64,000 nucleotides of DNA from an uncultured Sphingomonadaceae bacterium. Lineage in GTDB: Bacteria > Pseudomonadota > Alphaproteobacteria > Sphingomonadales > Sphingomonadaceae. The translations under genes were made by a program, and so were the position numbers. Shown in pieces: positions 54,550 to 63,743 of the stretch (its first letter is position 1; the number at the start of each line of letters is the position of its first letter). Location: the NCBI GenBank assembly GCA_947503245.1, contig CANNCV010000001.1, positions 1,177,501-1,241,500 on the forward strand. Direction: 5' to 3'. Below the pieces are notes generated by a model. The model was not told the origin of the DNA, searched no databases, and worked only from the letters and a program-made list of their open reading frames with translations.

Positions 54550-55911
54550 TTGACTAGAGACTTAACAAACCGCTTTGGACCATTGCCGATTGCTTTGGCT
54601 GGTGGCCTTATCTTGGGGCTGCTGACGCTCACTATCCCTAATCATTTGATTGAGGGTGCAGTCTCCACAACGGGGATTAGCGAACTTGTATCGGCTGCTG
54701 CTCCTCCTTTGGGTGTGAAAGCCCGTATCGCTATCGCTTTGGCGACAGCATTGTTGGCATTTGGTGTATTGGCGCTTATTCTTGTTCGTGACAGTGACAA
54801 TATGCGCTTTGAATATTCCGAAGATGAGTGGGATGATAATGGTGCCTTTGCTGATCTGGATCGGCAAAAACCCGCTCCTAAAAAGCAAGGGCTTGCTGAC
54901 CGCTTGAAAGGCTTTTTGCCTGTGTTTGGTGAGGCCAGTGAGGATGATGTTCGCGAGTTGGAAGACTTGCCAAAGCTGCGCCGTGAAGACCGCCATCCCG
55001 ACGCACCGCCGCGTGCGCCATTAATGGCGGGGCGTGATCTTTCCGAAAGTGATGATCAGCCGGGATCACAATCTGAGTCAGTAGCAGCGCAAAAATCGAC
55101 CAGTGACGAGCAAGGCACCGTTGCCAATGTGCGCAAGCGCATTAGCAACCTTATCCCGCGCGATCTTATTAGTGACACAACGCAGAGTCTTGATGAGATA
55201 CCGCTTGTGGTCAAAAAGAGCCCCAAAGTGGCGCCAAAGCAAAGCATCGTCGCTGACATATCATCTCCGCAAGTATCAAATGTGCCTGAACCTGTTGCTG
55301 AACCGGTCGAAGACTTCGAAGATATAGCAAAAGTGTCGGAGCCATTGGTTGAAAAGGTTATACCAGCTGTAGAGCCTGAAGCTGTAGACACCGAAAATTC
55401 ATCGCAAAATATTGTGTTTGAAAATGATGATCAAATAGATGGGCAGGTGACTGCTCAAGACATTCCCGCGCCTCAACCGTCAGTTTCGCCTGAACATGAT
55501 GCAGATGATGAGCGTGAGCTTGCCGATCTCAGTCTTTCTGAATTGATTGCCCGTCTAGAGCAAGGGATAGAGCGTCTGACGGTTTCTGCTGCAGATGCGG
55601 AGCCTATCGTAGCGCCAGATATCGAAGCTGAGGTTCAAGAGATTGATGAGCCAGTTGCACATATTGCCGAACCAGCAGATCAATCCATCAGTGATGATGA
55701 AGTGCAGGACGATGTAGAGCAAGATTTGCCTGTGGAAGCAGCTGAAAATGCCGCGTCGGATGTGGAGCCAGTAGTTGAGCAGCCTTCGCAACCAGCAACA
55801 GATATCAGTGAAGCGCATCCTATTACCGATCCTGACGATATGGATGAGGCATTACGCGCTGCATTGGAAACATTGCGTCAGATGACGGGGCAGCAACGCA
55901 ACGCATCTTGA
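54550..55911 (+). CDS. Acidic membrane-anchored hypothetical protein
   Basis: 453 residues, no recognised family. Two N-terminal membrane helices (~12-29 and ~59-79) are followed by a ~370-residue acidic, Pro/Ser/Glu/Asp-rich, probably disordered cytoplasmic or periplasmic tail, ending with a short helical DMDEALRAALETLRQ segment. The start is TTG at 54550, seven bases after GGAG. It directly follows the glycosyltransferase by ~70 bp. It may be a scaffold in the glycan or envelope locus, but nothing shows this directly. Confidence 0.7.
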   Translation: MTRDLTNRFGPLPIALAGGLILGLLTLTIPNHLIEGAVSTTGISELVSAAAPPLGVKARIAIALATALLAFGVLALILVRDSDNMRFEYSEDEWDDNGAFADLDRQKPAPKKQGLADRLKGFLPVFGEASEDDVRELEDLPKLRREDRHPDAPPRAPLMAGRDLSESDDQPGSQSESVAAQKSTSDEQGTVANVRKRISNLIPRDLISDTTQSLDEIPLVVKKSPKVAPKQSIVADISSPQVSNVPEPVAEPVEDFEDIAKVSEPLVEKVIPAVEPEAVDTENSSQNIVFENDDQIDGQVTAQDIPAPQPSVSPEHDADDERELADLSLSELIARLEQGIERLTVSAADAEPIVAPDIEAEVQEIDEPVAHIAEPADQSISDDEVQDDVEQDLPVEAAENAASDVEPVVEQPSQPATDISEAHPITDPDDMDEALRAALETLRQMTGQQRNAS

Positions 55912-55976
55912 GCATTTTCTGCTCAATCTGAACAATTCGATATTGCTGTTAACGCGCAATTGCGTATGGAAAGCCC

Positions 55977-57050
55977 ATGCGCCGCTTCTTCGCCTGTATT
56001 GCCCTTATAGTGTTGCTCGCGCCGGGCACATTTTTGAGAACGGATATTCCGTCTCGCGATAATAGCCAGACTATCTCGCTTGTTCCCGTAACTCTCAATC
56101 CGTTGCAACCATTGCAAAAAAAGGTGGGGGCGCTGGAGTTTGTTGTCGGTTGGGAATTGCGCAGCAGCAATGATAATTTCGGTGGCATATCTTCAATGCT
56201 GGTCATGCCAGGTTCTCGAATAGTTGCACTATCTGATGGCGGATATCTGTTCAGCTTTGGTGTTGGGCCTAAAAATGCCAATCAAACGCCTGTAATGCGG
56301 GACTTTATCGCACCTTTGCCGCAAAATGTCGCCATTGATGACGATAAAGCCACGCGCGATAGCGAGTCCCTCGTCCGTGACCCTGTAAATGGCCGTTATT
56401 GGGTTGGTTTTGAAGATAGCAACGGTATTGCCCGTTATGATCCCGCACTCACCAGGAGAGAAGTCTTCCGCGTGCCGCAGCAGATGCGGGATTGGCCGGA
56501 TAATGGTGGTCCTGAAGCCATGGTTTTACTGGGAACAGGCGCTTTTCTGGTCTTTGCAGAAGATGCAGAGGTGAGCGGCGATCAGGCAGAAGACGGATTG
56601 ACCGAAGCATTCATGTTTCGCGGCGATCCACTGGACCCTGCGACACAGGCGGTAAAATTCTCTTATCGTGCGCCCAAAGGCTATAATATTACGGATGCAA
56701 CACTTTTGCCTGATGGCCGACTCATCCTGCTCCATCGCCGCTTTAACGTATTGGAAGGTGTGTCGGCGCGAATCAGCATTGCCGATCCGGCTGATATCGT
56801 TGCGAATAGTGTTTTTGAGGGTGAGGTGATTGCTGCGATTGACCCGCCACTAAGTGTCGACAATATGGAGGCTATTGCGGTCACACGCGAAGGCGATGAC
56901 ATCATGGTCTGGCTAGCGTCAGACGATAATTTCAACAGCATACAGCGCAGTTTGCTGATGAAATTCAAGCTGCTGCTTAGCGATATTGATGGCAAAATAA
57001 ATAAGGCCGGAGGTTTTGCCCCCAGCCTTAAATCATTAGAAGATGATTAG
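55977..57050 (+). CDS. Phytase-like/esterase-like beta-propeller protein
   Basis: 357 residues with an N-terminal signal peptide (FFACIALIVLLAPG). The body has repeated beta-propeller strands, including GGISSMLVMPGSRIVALSDGG, YWVGFEDSNGIARYD and GPEAMVLL, which match the phytase-like/esterase-like domain family (formerly DUF). Predicted periplasmic hydrolase; substrate unknown. Starts 65 bp after the acidic protein. Confidence 0.82.
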   Translation: MRRFFACIALIVLLAPGTFLRTDIPSRDNSQTISLVPVTLNPLQPLQKKVGALEFVVGWELRSSNDNFGGISSMLVMPGSRIVALSDGGYLFSFGVGPKNANQTPVMRDFIAPLPQNVAIDDDKATRDSESLVRDPVNGRYWVGFEDSNGIARYDPALTRREVFRVPQQMRDWPDNGGPEAMVLLGTGAFLVFAEDAEVSGDQAEDGLTEAFMFRGDPLDPATQAVKFSYRAPKGYNITDATLLPDGRLILLHRRFNVLEGVSARISIADPADIVANSVFEGEVIAAIDPPLSVDNMEAIAVTREGDDIMVWLASDDNFNSIQRSLLMKFKLLLSDIDGKINKAGGFAPSLKSLEDD

Positions 57051-57063
57051 AAAAGCATCTGTT

Positions 57064-57090
57064 ATCAGGCTGTTATATCAATAGCCTGAT
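57064..57090. terminator. Possible bidirectional hairpin between phytase-like gene and rpmB
   Basis: ATCAGGCT pairs with AGCCTGAT across an 11-base AT-rich loop between convergent genes. T-runs are poor on both strands, so termination is uncertain. Confidence 0.4.
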
Positions 57091-57103
57091 AGGAAAAGCG
57101 CTG

Positions 57104-57394
57104 TTAGGCAGCTTCTTCCATCTTTTTGCGCAATTCTTTTTTCACTTTAACGGCATTGGCCGAAAGCTTATCATCGCTTGTTTTTAGCAGCCACGTGTCA
57201 AGACCGCCAACATGCTCAACAGAGCGAAGGCCGGAAGTTGATACACGGAATTTGAAGCTACGCTCCAGCTTATCAGACAGCAGGGTCACATTCTGCAAGT
57301 TCGGCAGAAATACGCGCTTCGTCTTGTTGTTAGCGTGGGAAACATTATTGCCCACCATACGACCTTTTCCGGTCAGTTCGCAAATACGCGACAT
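57104..57394 (-). CDS. rpmB: 50S ribosomal protein L28
   Basis: 96 residues. [27 protein letters not shown]-type opening (here [17 protein letters not shown]) and the [14 protein letters not shown] segment identify bacterial L28 without doubt. ATG 57394 is chosen; in-frame codons upstream are not conserved. AGGA precedes the start. It is divergent from tadA. Confidence 0.96.
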   Translation of the reverse strand: MSRICELTGKGRMVGNNVSHANNKTKRVFLPNLQNVTLLSDKLERSFKFRVSTSGLRSVEHVGGLDTWLLKTSDDKLSANAVKVKKELRKKMEEAA

Positions 57395-57569
57395 GATCAT
57401 TGTCCTAAAATCAGTGATTTCGAATGGGCGGCCAATACAGGCAGATGAGCCTATCGTCAACGGTGAACCGATCTGAATCTTGCGATTATTGGTCTTTTAT
57501 ATCCGCAAAACGTGAATCCATGCTCCAGATAGCTCTTTACAACCTGTCCTGACCAAGATTAGCGCAAGA

Positions 57570-58025
57570 ATGATGGTTGGAACAACACTCTCTTTCATGA
57601 ATCACGCCCTGGCAATGGCACGTCAGGCGGCGTTGCATGATTCTGTGCCGGTTGGCGCGGTGGTGGTGCACAAAGGCGCTGTGATTGCATCGGCCCATAA
57701 CGCAACCCCCGATGAGCATGACCCAAGTGGACATGCAGAGATTCGCGCCATGCGGATTGCAGCCCAAAAATTACAGAGCGTGCGGCTTACAGATTGCGAT
57801 CTGTGGGTAACGCTGGAGCCGTGTGCTATGTGCGCCGGTGCTATATCCCATGCCCGCATTAGACGCCTTTACTATGGCGCGAGTGACCCAAAGGGCGGTG
57901 CGATTGAAAGCGGGCCGCGCTTATTTGGCCAAGCAACAATCCATCACGCGCCAGAGATATATAGCGGTATTGGCGAAGACGCTGCAGCGACAATGCTCAA
58001 AGAGTTTTTTGCGCGTAAACGGTAA
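57570..58025 (+). CDS. tadA: tRNA adenosine(34) deaminase TadA
   Basis: 151 residues. Zinc deaminase motifs HAEIRA (H55, catalytic E57) and PCAMCAGA (C85, C88) match TadA, which converts A34 of tRNA-Arg to inosine. The C-terminal FFARKR is typical. Two further ATG codons (57573, 57597) are possible starts. Confidence 0.94.
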   Translation: MMVGTTLSFMNHALAMARQAALHDSVPVGAVVVHKGAVIASAHNATPDEHDPSGHAEIRAMRIAAQKLQSVRLTDCDLWVTLEPCAMCAGAISHARIRRLYYGASDPKGGAIESGPRLFGQATIHHAPEIYSGIGEDAAATMLKEFFARKR

Positions 58026-58073
58026 AGCTCAGAGAGCATCGCTACGCCGCAGTCATAAGCGGATATATTTATT

Positions 58074-58532
58074 TTAACGCCGTGTATAATCGCGCCCGGC
58101 ATATTCATGCTCTGCCGATATTCTTTCGTTATCATCGATAAACTCTGCCCAGACATTGCCCGGTTTCCAGATTTTGTTCATCTGTGCTTGTGCCACTCCA
58201 TGGGTAATGTCGTTTCGGCTCACGTCATAGCGATAGAGAAATGCGGTTACGCGTGCATTGACGATGCAGTGGATATGGACCGTTTCACTTTTGCTGGCTT
58301 CCATAGCCTCACAAAACTTTTGAAAATCACTCTCTTGCGGACGGTCAAAAGCAACGGGAATATGGATATATTCTATGCCTAGCCTAGCGCAGCAGCCAAT
58401 TTCGTCTGTCAGGGCTTTGGGATGGTCATGCGGGGCCAGATTAATAACGATGCGCACGCCTGCCCCTTTCAACGCCGCCAACTGGGCTTCATTCGGTTGT
58501 CCCGACGTTGTAAGCCGTGCATTAATACGCAA
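58074..58532 (-). CDS. DUF442-like protein phosphatase
   Basis: 152 residues. The active-site loop HCIVNARV (Cys89, Arg94) is the C-X4-R form found in the DUF442/beta-lactamase-hydrolase-like phosphatase family, preceded by TSGQPNEAQLAALKGAG. Start is a TTG; no better codon is visible. It sits 55 bp downstream of the LytTR response regulator on the same strand, so a link to that signalling pair is possible but unproven. Confidence 0.78.
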   Translation of the reverse strand: MRINARLTTSGQPNEAQLAALKGAGVRIVINLAPHDHPKALTDEIGCCARLGIEYIHIPVAFDRPQESDFQKFCEAMEASKSETVHIHCIVNARVTAFLYRYDVSRNDITHGVAQAQMNKIWKPGNVWAEFIDDNERISAEHEYAGRDYTRR

Positions 58533-58586
58533 AAAGTTGAAGATGTTCTCTATTGCGATGTCTGTTCCTTGTGACAGGGCTAAGGG

Positions 58587-59387
58587 TTAGTGCACAAATC
58601 GTGCAACCACATCCCGATAGGAGCGTGACACTTTCACTTGTGCGCCTGATTCCAGTATCAGGAAGCATTCGCCATTGGTGTGCGGTTTGACTTGCCGGAC
58701 CTGATCGAGATTGACGATGGTTGAGCGGTGTACACGCTGAAAATTGCGCGGGTCGAGCCGCTTTTCCAGATCCTTCATTGTTTCCCGCAGGATCAATGAA
58801 TTGTCGGCAGTGTAGATGCACATATAGTCGCCAGCGGCATCAATGCGCTCAATCGTATTGACATCAACACGGAAAATCTGGCCACGATCTTTGACATTGA
58901 TCAGTTTTTCAAAACGATCCGGTGTCGGTTCATCTTCATTTTGCTGATATTCTTCGGCAGCTTCGGGTGCGACTTCGTTCAGCAAGTCTTTCAGCTTATC
59001 ATGCTCTTCACGCACTTTTTTATCGGTCAGTCTTTCGTAAATACGGGCCAATGTATCGGCCAGACGGTCTTTCTCAACGGGCTTCATCAGATAGTCGATG
59101 GCCTGTGTTTCAAAGGCTTTCAGGGCGTGTTCTGAATAAGCGGTCACAAACACAAAGAGCGGCGGCTCTATATCCATAACGCCTTTTACGACAGAAAAGC
59201 CGTCAAAGCCGGGCATTTCAATGTCCAGAAAGACCAGGTCAGGTTTTAATGTCTTAATTTTGCGAATGGCTTCGCGGCCGTTCAGGCAGGTGTCGACAAT
59301 CTCGATATCTTCAAATTCCGCAAGGCGCAGTTGCATGCCCTGTATCGCCAGTTTTTCATCATCGACCAACAATGTGCGGATTGTCAT
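58587..59387 (-). CDS. LytTR-family response regulator
   Basis: 266 residues. The receiver domain has the acidic pocket (DDEK), phospho-accepting Asp55 (FLDIEMPG) and Lys102 (LMKPVEK). The C-terminal ~105 residues are a LytTR DNA-binding domain (RVHRSTIVNLDQVRQVKPHTNGE). Members bind direct repeats in promoters of envelope or virulence genes. The histidine kinase upstream overlaps by four bases. Confidence 0.93.
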   Translation of the reverse strand: MTIRTLLVDDEKLAIQGMQLRLAEFEDIEIVDTCLNGREAIRKIKTLKPDLVFLDIEMPGFDGFSVVKGVMDIEPPLFVFVTAYSEHALKAFETQAIDYLMKPVEKDRLADTLARIYERLTDKKVREEHDKLKDLLNEVAPEAAEEYQQNEDEPTPDRFEKLINVKDRGQIFRVDVNTIERIDAAGDYMCIYTADNSLILRETMKDLEKRLDPRNFQRVHRSTIVNLDQVRQVKPHTNGECFLILESGAQVKVSRSYRDVVARFVH

Positions 59388-60517
59388 TCTATCATTTCAC
59401 CTTTTGCCAGATTTGCCTGTGCTTTGCGTTCACATGGTATATCGATCAGCACTGCAAAACCGCTAATATCCTGTTTGGAGCGGATTTCGAAGCGATGATC
59501 ATCGCCATATGCCTGTGCCAGCCTGTCCCTGATATTGGTCAGGCCAACACCCGTGGATTTCACTGCCATCTGGCGCATCTTGCGCTGTGCATCATTGTCT
59601 TGCAAGCCAGGGCCAGTATCAGAGACGGTGATGCGAAGCCTTTCTCCGACCAGTCGGGTTTTGACCACAATATCGGCTCCTTCTTCCAAGGGCGTGACCG
59701 CATATTTTATGGAATTTTCCACCAAAGGTTGCAGCAATAATGAGGGCAGCATGGCATCTGATGTCTGTGGGTCAATATCAAAGACAGGGCGGAGCCGTTC
59801 TTCAAATCGCATTTTTTCTATGTCGAGATAAAGTTTCAGCGTCTCCACTTCCTGTGCAACGGTGACGCGGCCACTGGGTTCATTGACCAGAGTATAGCGC
59901 AAAAATGAGGAGAGCCGCGACAACATGGCATTGGCTGGCTCGGTTTCTTTGAGCAGCACCAGTGTGGAAATACTGTTGAGCGTGTTGAACAGGAAATGCG
60001 GATTAAGTTGATAGCGTAGCATAGCCAGCTGTGCGCTGGTCGCTTGATTTTCCATGCGCATCAGCTGATCGGCTTTTTCCTCGACCTGCAGGAAATAGTT
60101 AATCGCGAAATAGAGCGCAGACCATGCCCCCAAGAGCATAAGGTCGAAAAAGAAAACGCCTAATAACAAAACGGTAAAGGGGGTTTCACTATCCTGCCGG
60201 AAAAGTGAGACAATCCACGCATCAAGGGTGGCATAGATCACGGTAGCGATAATCAGAGCCGCAAGGGATATGCTCCAAGTGATGATGGGGCGGCGGTTTA
60301 TCAGCGTTTGAAAAATTACCGATATCACCAGAGAGATAGAATAACCGATGATAGTATTGGTGACGATAGTGGCCAAAAAGGCAAAACCCTGGCCATTAAA
60401 GACACCCGGGATGACACGCAGCAGCATAGCGCCAGCCCAACCAGCGGTTTGCAGGTTCCAAAAGGCCCTGTTTTTGTTCGCAAAAAACGGACTGGGTTGG
60501 AAAGGAACAAGTGCCAT
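59384..60517 (-). CDS. LytS-type membrane sensor histidine kinase
   Basis: 377 residues. Four to five N-terminal membrane helices (~25-140) are followed by the His_kinase domain with RYQLNPHFLFNTLNSIS (phospho-His174) and an ATPase domain with VENSIKYAV and SDTGPGLQDN. The stop overlaps the regulator's start (ATGA), so the pair is coupled. The signal is unknown; it has no extracytoplasmic sensor domain, so it may sense the membrane itself. Confidence 0.93.
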   Translation of the reverse strand: MALVPFQPSPFFANKNRAFWNLQTAGWAGAMLLRVIPGVFNGQGFAFLATIVTNTIIGYSISLVISVIFQTLINRRPIITWSISLAALIIATVIYATLDAWIVSLFRQDSETPFTVLLLGVFFFDLMLLGAWSALYFAINYFLQVEEKADQLMRMENQATSAQLAMLRYQLNPHFLFNTLNSISTLVLLKETEPANAMLSRLSSFLRYTLVNEPSGRVTVAQEVETLKLYLDIEKMRFEERLRPVFDIDPQTSDAMLPSLLLQPLVENSIKYAVTPLEEGADIVVKTRLVGERLRITVSDTGPGLQDNDAQRKMRQMAVKSTGVGLTNIRDRLAQAYGDDHRFEIRSKQDISGFAVLIDIPCERKAQANLAKGEMIE

Positions 60518-60662
60518 GGGCGCTATTTAACCGCTTTTGCCGTTAGCGCAAACTCTCCTTCGACCACCCACATGTAAAGACTATATGGCTGGAACTGTGT
60601 GCCATGCTTGCAAGTGCGAAAAGAAAACGGCAATATCTAGGCAATAGAAAAATAGGAGAGAG

Positions 60663-61262
60663 ATGATGGACAATGATGGAGGCATAGGCGCAGAAGCGCA
60701 GGCCGGTTTCGCCAATATGGAAAGCGGAACGCAGGAAGACTGGGCAATCATTGCAGATCATTTCTCTCCCTTTGCCAGCAAGGTCGCTGACCGGGTTCTG
60801 GACCATTTGCGTCTGTTAGATGGCGATTATGGCGGCTTTCCAATTGATCGGCTGCAACATTCTTTGCAGACGGCAACCCGAGCGCACCGTGATGGCCGCG
60901 ATGAGCAATATGTTGTTATGGCTCTTTTGCACGATATTGGCGACACATTGGGAAGCTATAACCATCCCGATGTCGCCGCTGCTATCTTAAAGCCTTTTGT
61001 CTCAGAAAAACTGCATTGGATCACAGAGAAGCACGGCATTTTCCAAGGCTATTATTTCTTTCATTATCTTGGACAGGACCGCGATATGCGCGAAGCCTAT
61101 CGCGGCCATGAACATTTTGAAGACTGCGCTGAATTTTGCGCCAAATATGATCAGGCCGCTTTCGATTCAGCCTATGATAGTGCCCCGTTGGAATTTTTTG
61201 AACCAATGGTGAGGCGGGTCATGGCAAAGCCCATAAACTCTATCTACAATCTGGATAAATAG
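60663..61262 (+). CDS. HD-domain protein, PhnZ-like (possible diiron oxygenase)
   Basis: 199 residues. HD motif residues His66, His90-Asp91, His101 and Asp164 are present. IFQGYYFFHYLGQDRDMRE and GHEHFEDCAEFC resemble the HD-fold mixed-valent diiron oxygenases such as PhnZ, which cleave C-P bonds using O2. No partner gene such as phnY is nearby. Most HD proteins are phosphohydrolases, so the oxygenase role is inference. ATG follows a strong AGGAGAGAG. Confidence 0.75.
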   Translation: MMDNDGGIGAEAQAGFANMESGTQEDWAIIADHFSPFASKVADRVLDHLRLLDGDYGGFPIDRLQHSLQTATRAHRDGRDEQYVVMALLHDIGDTLGSYNHPDVAAAILKPFVSEKLHWITEKHGIFQGYYFFHYLGQDRDMREAYRGHEHFEDCAEFCAKYDQAAFDSAYDSAPLEFFEPMVRRVMAKPINSIYNLDK

Positions 61263-61271
61263 GCGCAAATA

Positions 61272-61291
61272 CCGCCCTTCAGTGAGGGCGG
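61272..61291. terminator. GC hairpin between convergent HD and M48 genes
   Basis: CCGCCCT-TCAGTG-AGGGCGG, a perfect 7-bp stem between two convergent stops. No strong T-run, so it may work for both genes weakly. Confidence 0.5.
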
Positions 61292-61299
61292 CCCAATGA

Positions 61300-62376
61300 T
61301 TATTCGCTGCCGCGAATGGCTGGGGGCTGTCCGTCCAAAAGTGGCGGAGCATATGCGCCAAATTTTTGTGGTGTAGCCTTCAGCTTGGCAATTTCCTCTT
61401 CAAACAGCGCTACACGCTTTTTCCATCGGAAATGCGTCGGCGCTGAAAAAATGCCCTTGCCATATTTTTTGCCGTAAAATGTCCAAAAGCGGATAGTCGC
61501 CGTCACATCATAACCGGCATTGGCCATCAACCAGACCGAGAGGCGGTCTGCTTCAATCTCGGTCTGCCTGATTTTCGCGGCATCGCCATTGACCTGTCCC
61601 AAAAGGCCGCGTGATATATTGGCGGCCTCCAGCCGCTGCGGATGTTGCAATAGATTATGCGCAATTTCATGCGCCAATATGGTGGCCAGCTCATCATCGT
61701 CTCGCGTTAATTCAGCCAATGTTGATGTGATGCTGACAAGCTCACCATCAGCAGAGGCACCGCGTTTGCGTGACGGCTCGACCTGAAAACGCGATGCACA
61801 TGTCGGTTGGAGTGCAATATTGATCTCACCCGGCATTGGCTTAATGCGCTTGATAAGCAGGCCCAGTCCAGAAATAGCTGGACGTTCTTCCACTGGCAGG
61901 TTTGGACGGAAAGCGATGGCTGAACTAACCGCCTGCTTGCCGCTGACGGGTTTTGTCTGTTTCTCCGTAATTTGCAGCAGATCGCCAGTTTTAAAGCCAG
62001 CGCGTTCGGCTGGGCTGTTAGCCGCGACCGCAGCTATGCCGGTAAAACCATCCCGCAAATTATACGCCCGCGCCGCATCTTCATTGCCGCCATAATCGCT
62101 GAGCGTGTGCAACTGCCATCCGGCGTTCCAGATCTTGTTTTTGCAAAATAGCATATTGGCGGCCAATAGGCGATAACCGGTTGATACTACGCGCTCATCG
62201 GTTTCGCGCAGTGCAAAAAATGGTGCCAGCTTTGGATCAATATCATGCTGTTGGTCACTATTCTCCGTTTCATTTGTGATAGCGGTTTTTTGAATGGCAA
62301 AAAAAGGCTGGGCGGGCGCATATAAAAAGGCCGCATTCACCATTGCCGATATACATGTAATTTGGAGTAACCGCAT
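61300..62376 (-). CDS. M48-type metallopeptidase with PDZ-like domain
   Basis: 358 residues. Signal peptide (LLQITCISAMVNAAFLYAPA), a PDZ-like segment (VAANSPAERAGFKTGDLLQI) and the zinc protease motif HEIAHNLLQH (HEXXH) with a downstream Glu in EIEADRLSVW. M48-type enzymes cut misfolded envelope proteins. The domain order, PDZ-like before the protease domain, is typical of this family. Predicted periplasmic. Confidence 0.87.
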   Translation of the reverse strand: MRLLQITCISAMVNAAFLYAPAQPFFAIQKTAITNETENSDQQHDIDPKLAPFFALRETDERVVSTGYRLLAANMLFCKNKIWNAGWQLHTLSDYGGNEDAARAYNLRDGFTGIAAVAANSPAERAGFKTGDLLQITEKQTKPVSGKQAVSSAIAFRPNLPVEERPAISGLGLLIKRIKPMPGEINIALQPTCASRFQVEPSRKRGASADGELVSITSTLAELTRDDDELATILAHEIAHNLLQHPQRLEAANISRGLLGQVNGDAAKIRQTEIEADRLSVWLMANAGYDVTATIRFWTFYGKKYGKGIFSAPTHFRWKKRVALFEEEIAKLKATPQKFGAYAPPLLDGQPPAIRGSE

Positions 62377-62504
62377 ACTGCTCTGTTACAGCGATTTTGA
62401 TGCTTTGAACAAGAGAGACTATGATAAAGAAAAAGAATCAATCAAGCGGGACGATAGATGGGGTAATACTCGCTTGCAGATTGTAAGGATGAGGGGCAGA
62501 TCAG

Positions 62505-63743
62505 GTGGTTGATGTTTTCATATCTTATTCCCGAGCCAATCAGGATAAGGTGCGCATATTGGCGAAGCGCGTCACCGCTTTGGGCTATAATATCTGGTGG
62601 GACGACGCACTGCCGCCACATAAATCCTATAGCGAAGTTATCACTGAGAAAATTGGCGAGGCCAAAGCCGCTATTGTTGTATGGTCTGAAAGTGCGAGTA
62701 AGTCCGAATGGGTAAGGGCGGAGGCTGACGTTGCCCGTAACCAGAAAAAACTGATCCAGACCAGTTTTGAAGACGATATATTGCCGCCAATGCCTTTTAA
62801 CCAGATTCAGGTCGCATCATTGGCTGATTGGGATGGTGAAAGCGATCATCATGGTTGGCAAAAAGTACAGGCCAGCCTCCTTGACCTTTGCGGACCCCCG
62901 GCCAAAAACACAGCGGAAGATAAGCGGCCTGTAGGCGGCATCCCCGATGAACCGCCACCCGGCGCTGAACGTGCACCGATTGTGCGACCCGACACGATCC
63001 CGCAAGCTCCTGTGCGTCCGCAGCCAAATTATCCGCTGATTGGAGATGATAACGGAAACTCTATGGCCGTTAAAGCTATTGTTGGGGTGGCAATCCTGAT
63101 TGCTATCGTCATGGCCATCATCTTCTGGCCTAGCGGTGATGATGTTGATGACATTATAAGTGATGATCCTTCTGGTGAAGAACAGGATTTGGCGCGCTTT
63201 GGTCGTGACGCAGTTATCAATGACCGTGATGGCTGGACAAATGTGCGCTCCGGCCCGTCTACCTCAGATGCTGTGATAACCCGTGTGGTGGATGGGGAAA
63301 TTTTCAAAACCTATGAGCAATCCGGCAATTGGTGGGAAGTCAAACTGCTCGATGGGCGCACAGGCTATATGAATCGCAACTTGATTACCTTGCTGGATGA
63401 TCAGAGCGAAGCTGGCGGCGAGGTGGAAGGTACAGAACAGCAAGAAATACGCGATCCTGTGCTTGACGGTCTTCGGTTTGCCAGTCCAAGAGTCATTATC
63501 CCTGACTCCAATAGCCGCACGATCACCAATATGGAGATTAACGATCTTGACGCTCTTGAACTGCGCTTGGCCCGCAATGAGATTTTTGCGCGCAAAGGGT
63601 ATATTTTCAAAAATCAGCAATTGCGCAATTGGTTTGAACAATTTGACTGGTACGCACCGACGCGTGAGAATGTCACGTTGAACGATGTGGAATTGGGCAA
63701 TGTCGATCGCCTTAAAATTGCTGAAGAAAATGTCGCTGAATGA
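62505..63743 (+). CDS. TIR-TM-SH3-YARHG protein
   Basis: 412 residues. Residues 1-~130 are a TIR domain (VDVFISYSRAN; WWDDALPP; SEWVRAE with the NADase-type Glu73). A Pro-rich linker leads to one membrane helix (~189-208). Then come an SH3-type domain (~235-297; WTNVRSGPSTSDAV, GNWWEVKLLDGRTGYM) and a C-terminal YARHG domain (~338-408; RLARNEIFARKGYIF). TIR is predicted cytoplasmic, SH3/YARHG periplasmic. GTG start with GAGGGG upstream. It could sense the envelope and signal through the TIR domain. Its TGA overlaps the next gene's ATG. Confidence 0.85.
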   Translation: MVDVFISYSRANQDKVRILAKRVTALGYNIWWDDALPPHKSYSEVITEKIGEAKAAIVVWSESASKSEWVRAEADVARNQKKLIQTSFEDDILPPMPFNQIQVASLADWDGESDHHGWQKVQASLLDLCGPPAKNTAEDKRPVGGIPDEPPPGAERAPIVRPDTIPQAPVRPQPNYPLIGDDNGNSMAVKAIVGVAILIAIVMAIIFWPSGDDVDDIISDDPSGEEQDLARFGRDAVINDRDGWTNVRSGPSTSDAVITRVVDGEIFKTYEQSGNWWEVKLLDGRTGYMNRNLITLLDDQSEAGGEVEGTEQQEIRDPVLDGLRFASPRVIIPDSNSRTITNMEINDLDALELRLARNEIFARKGYIFKNQQLRNWFEQFDWYAPTRENVTLNDVELGNVDRLKIAEENVAE

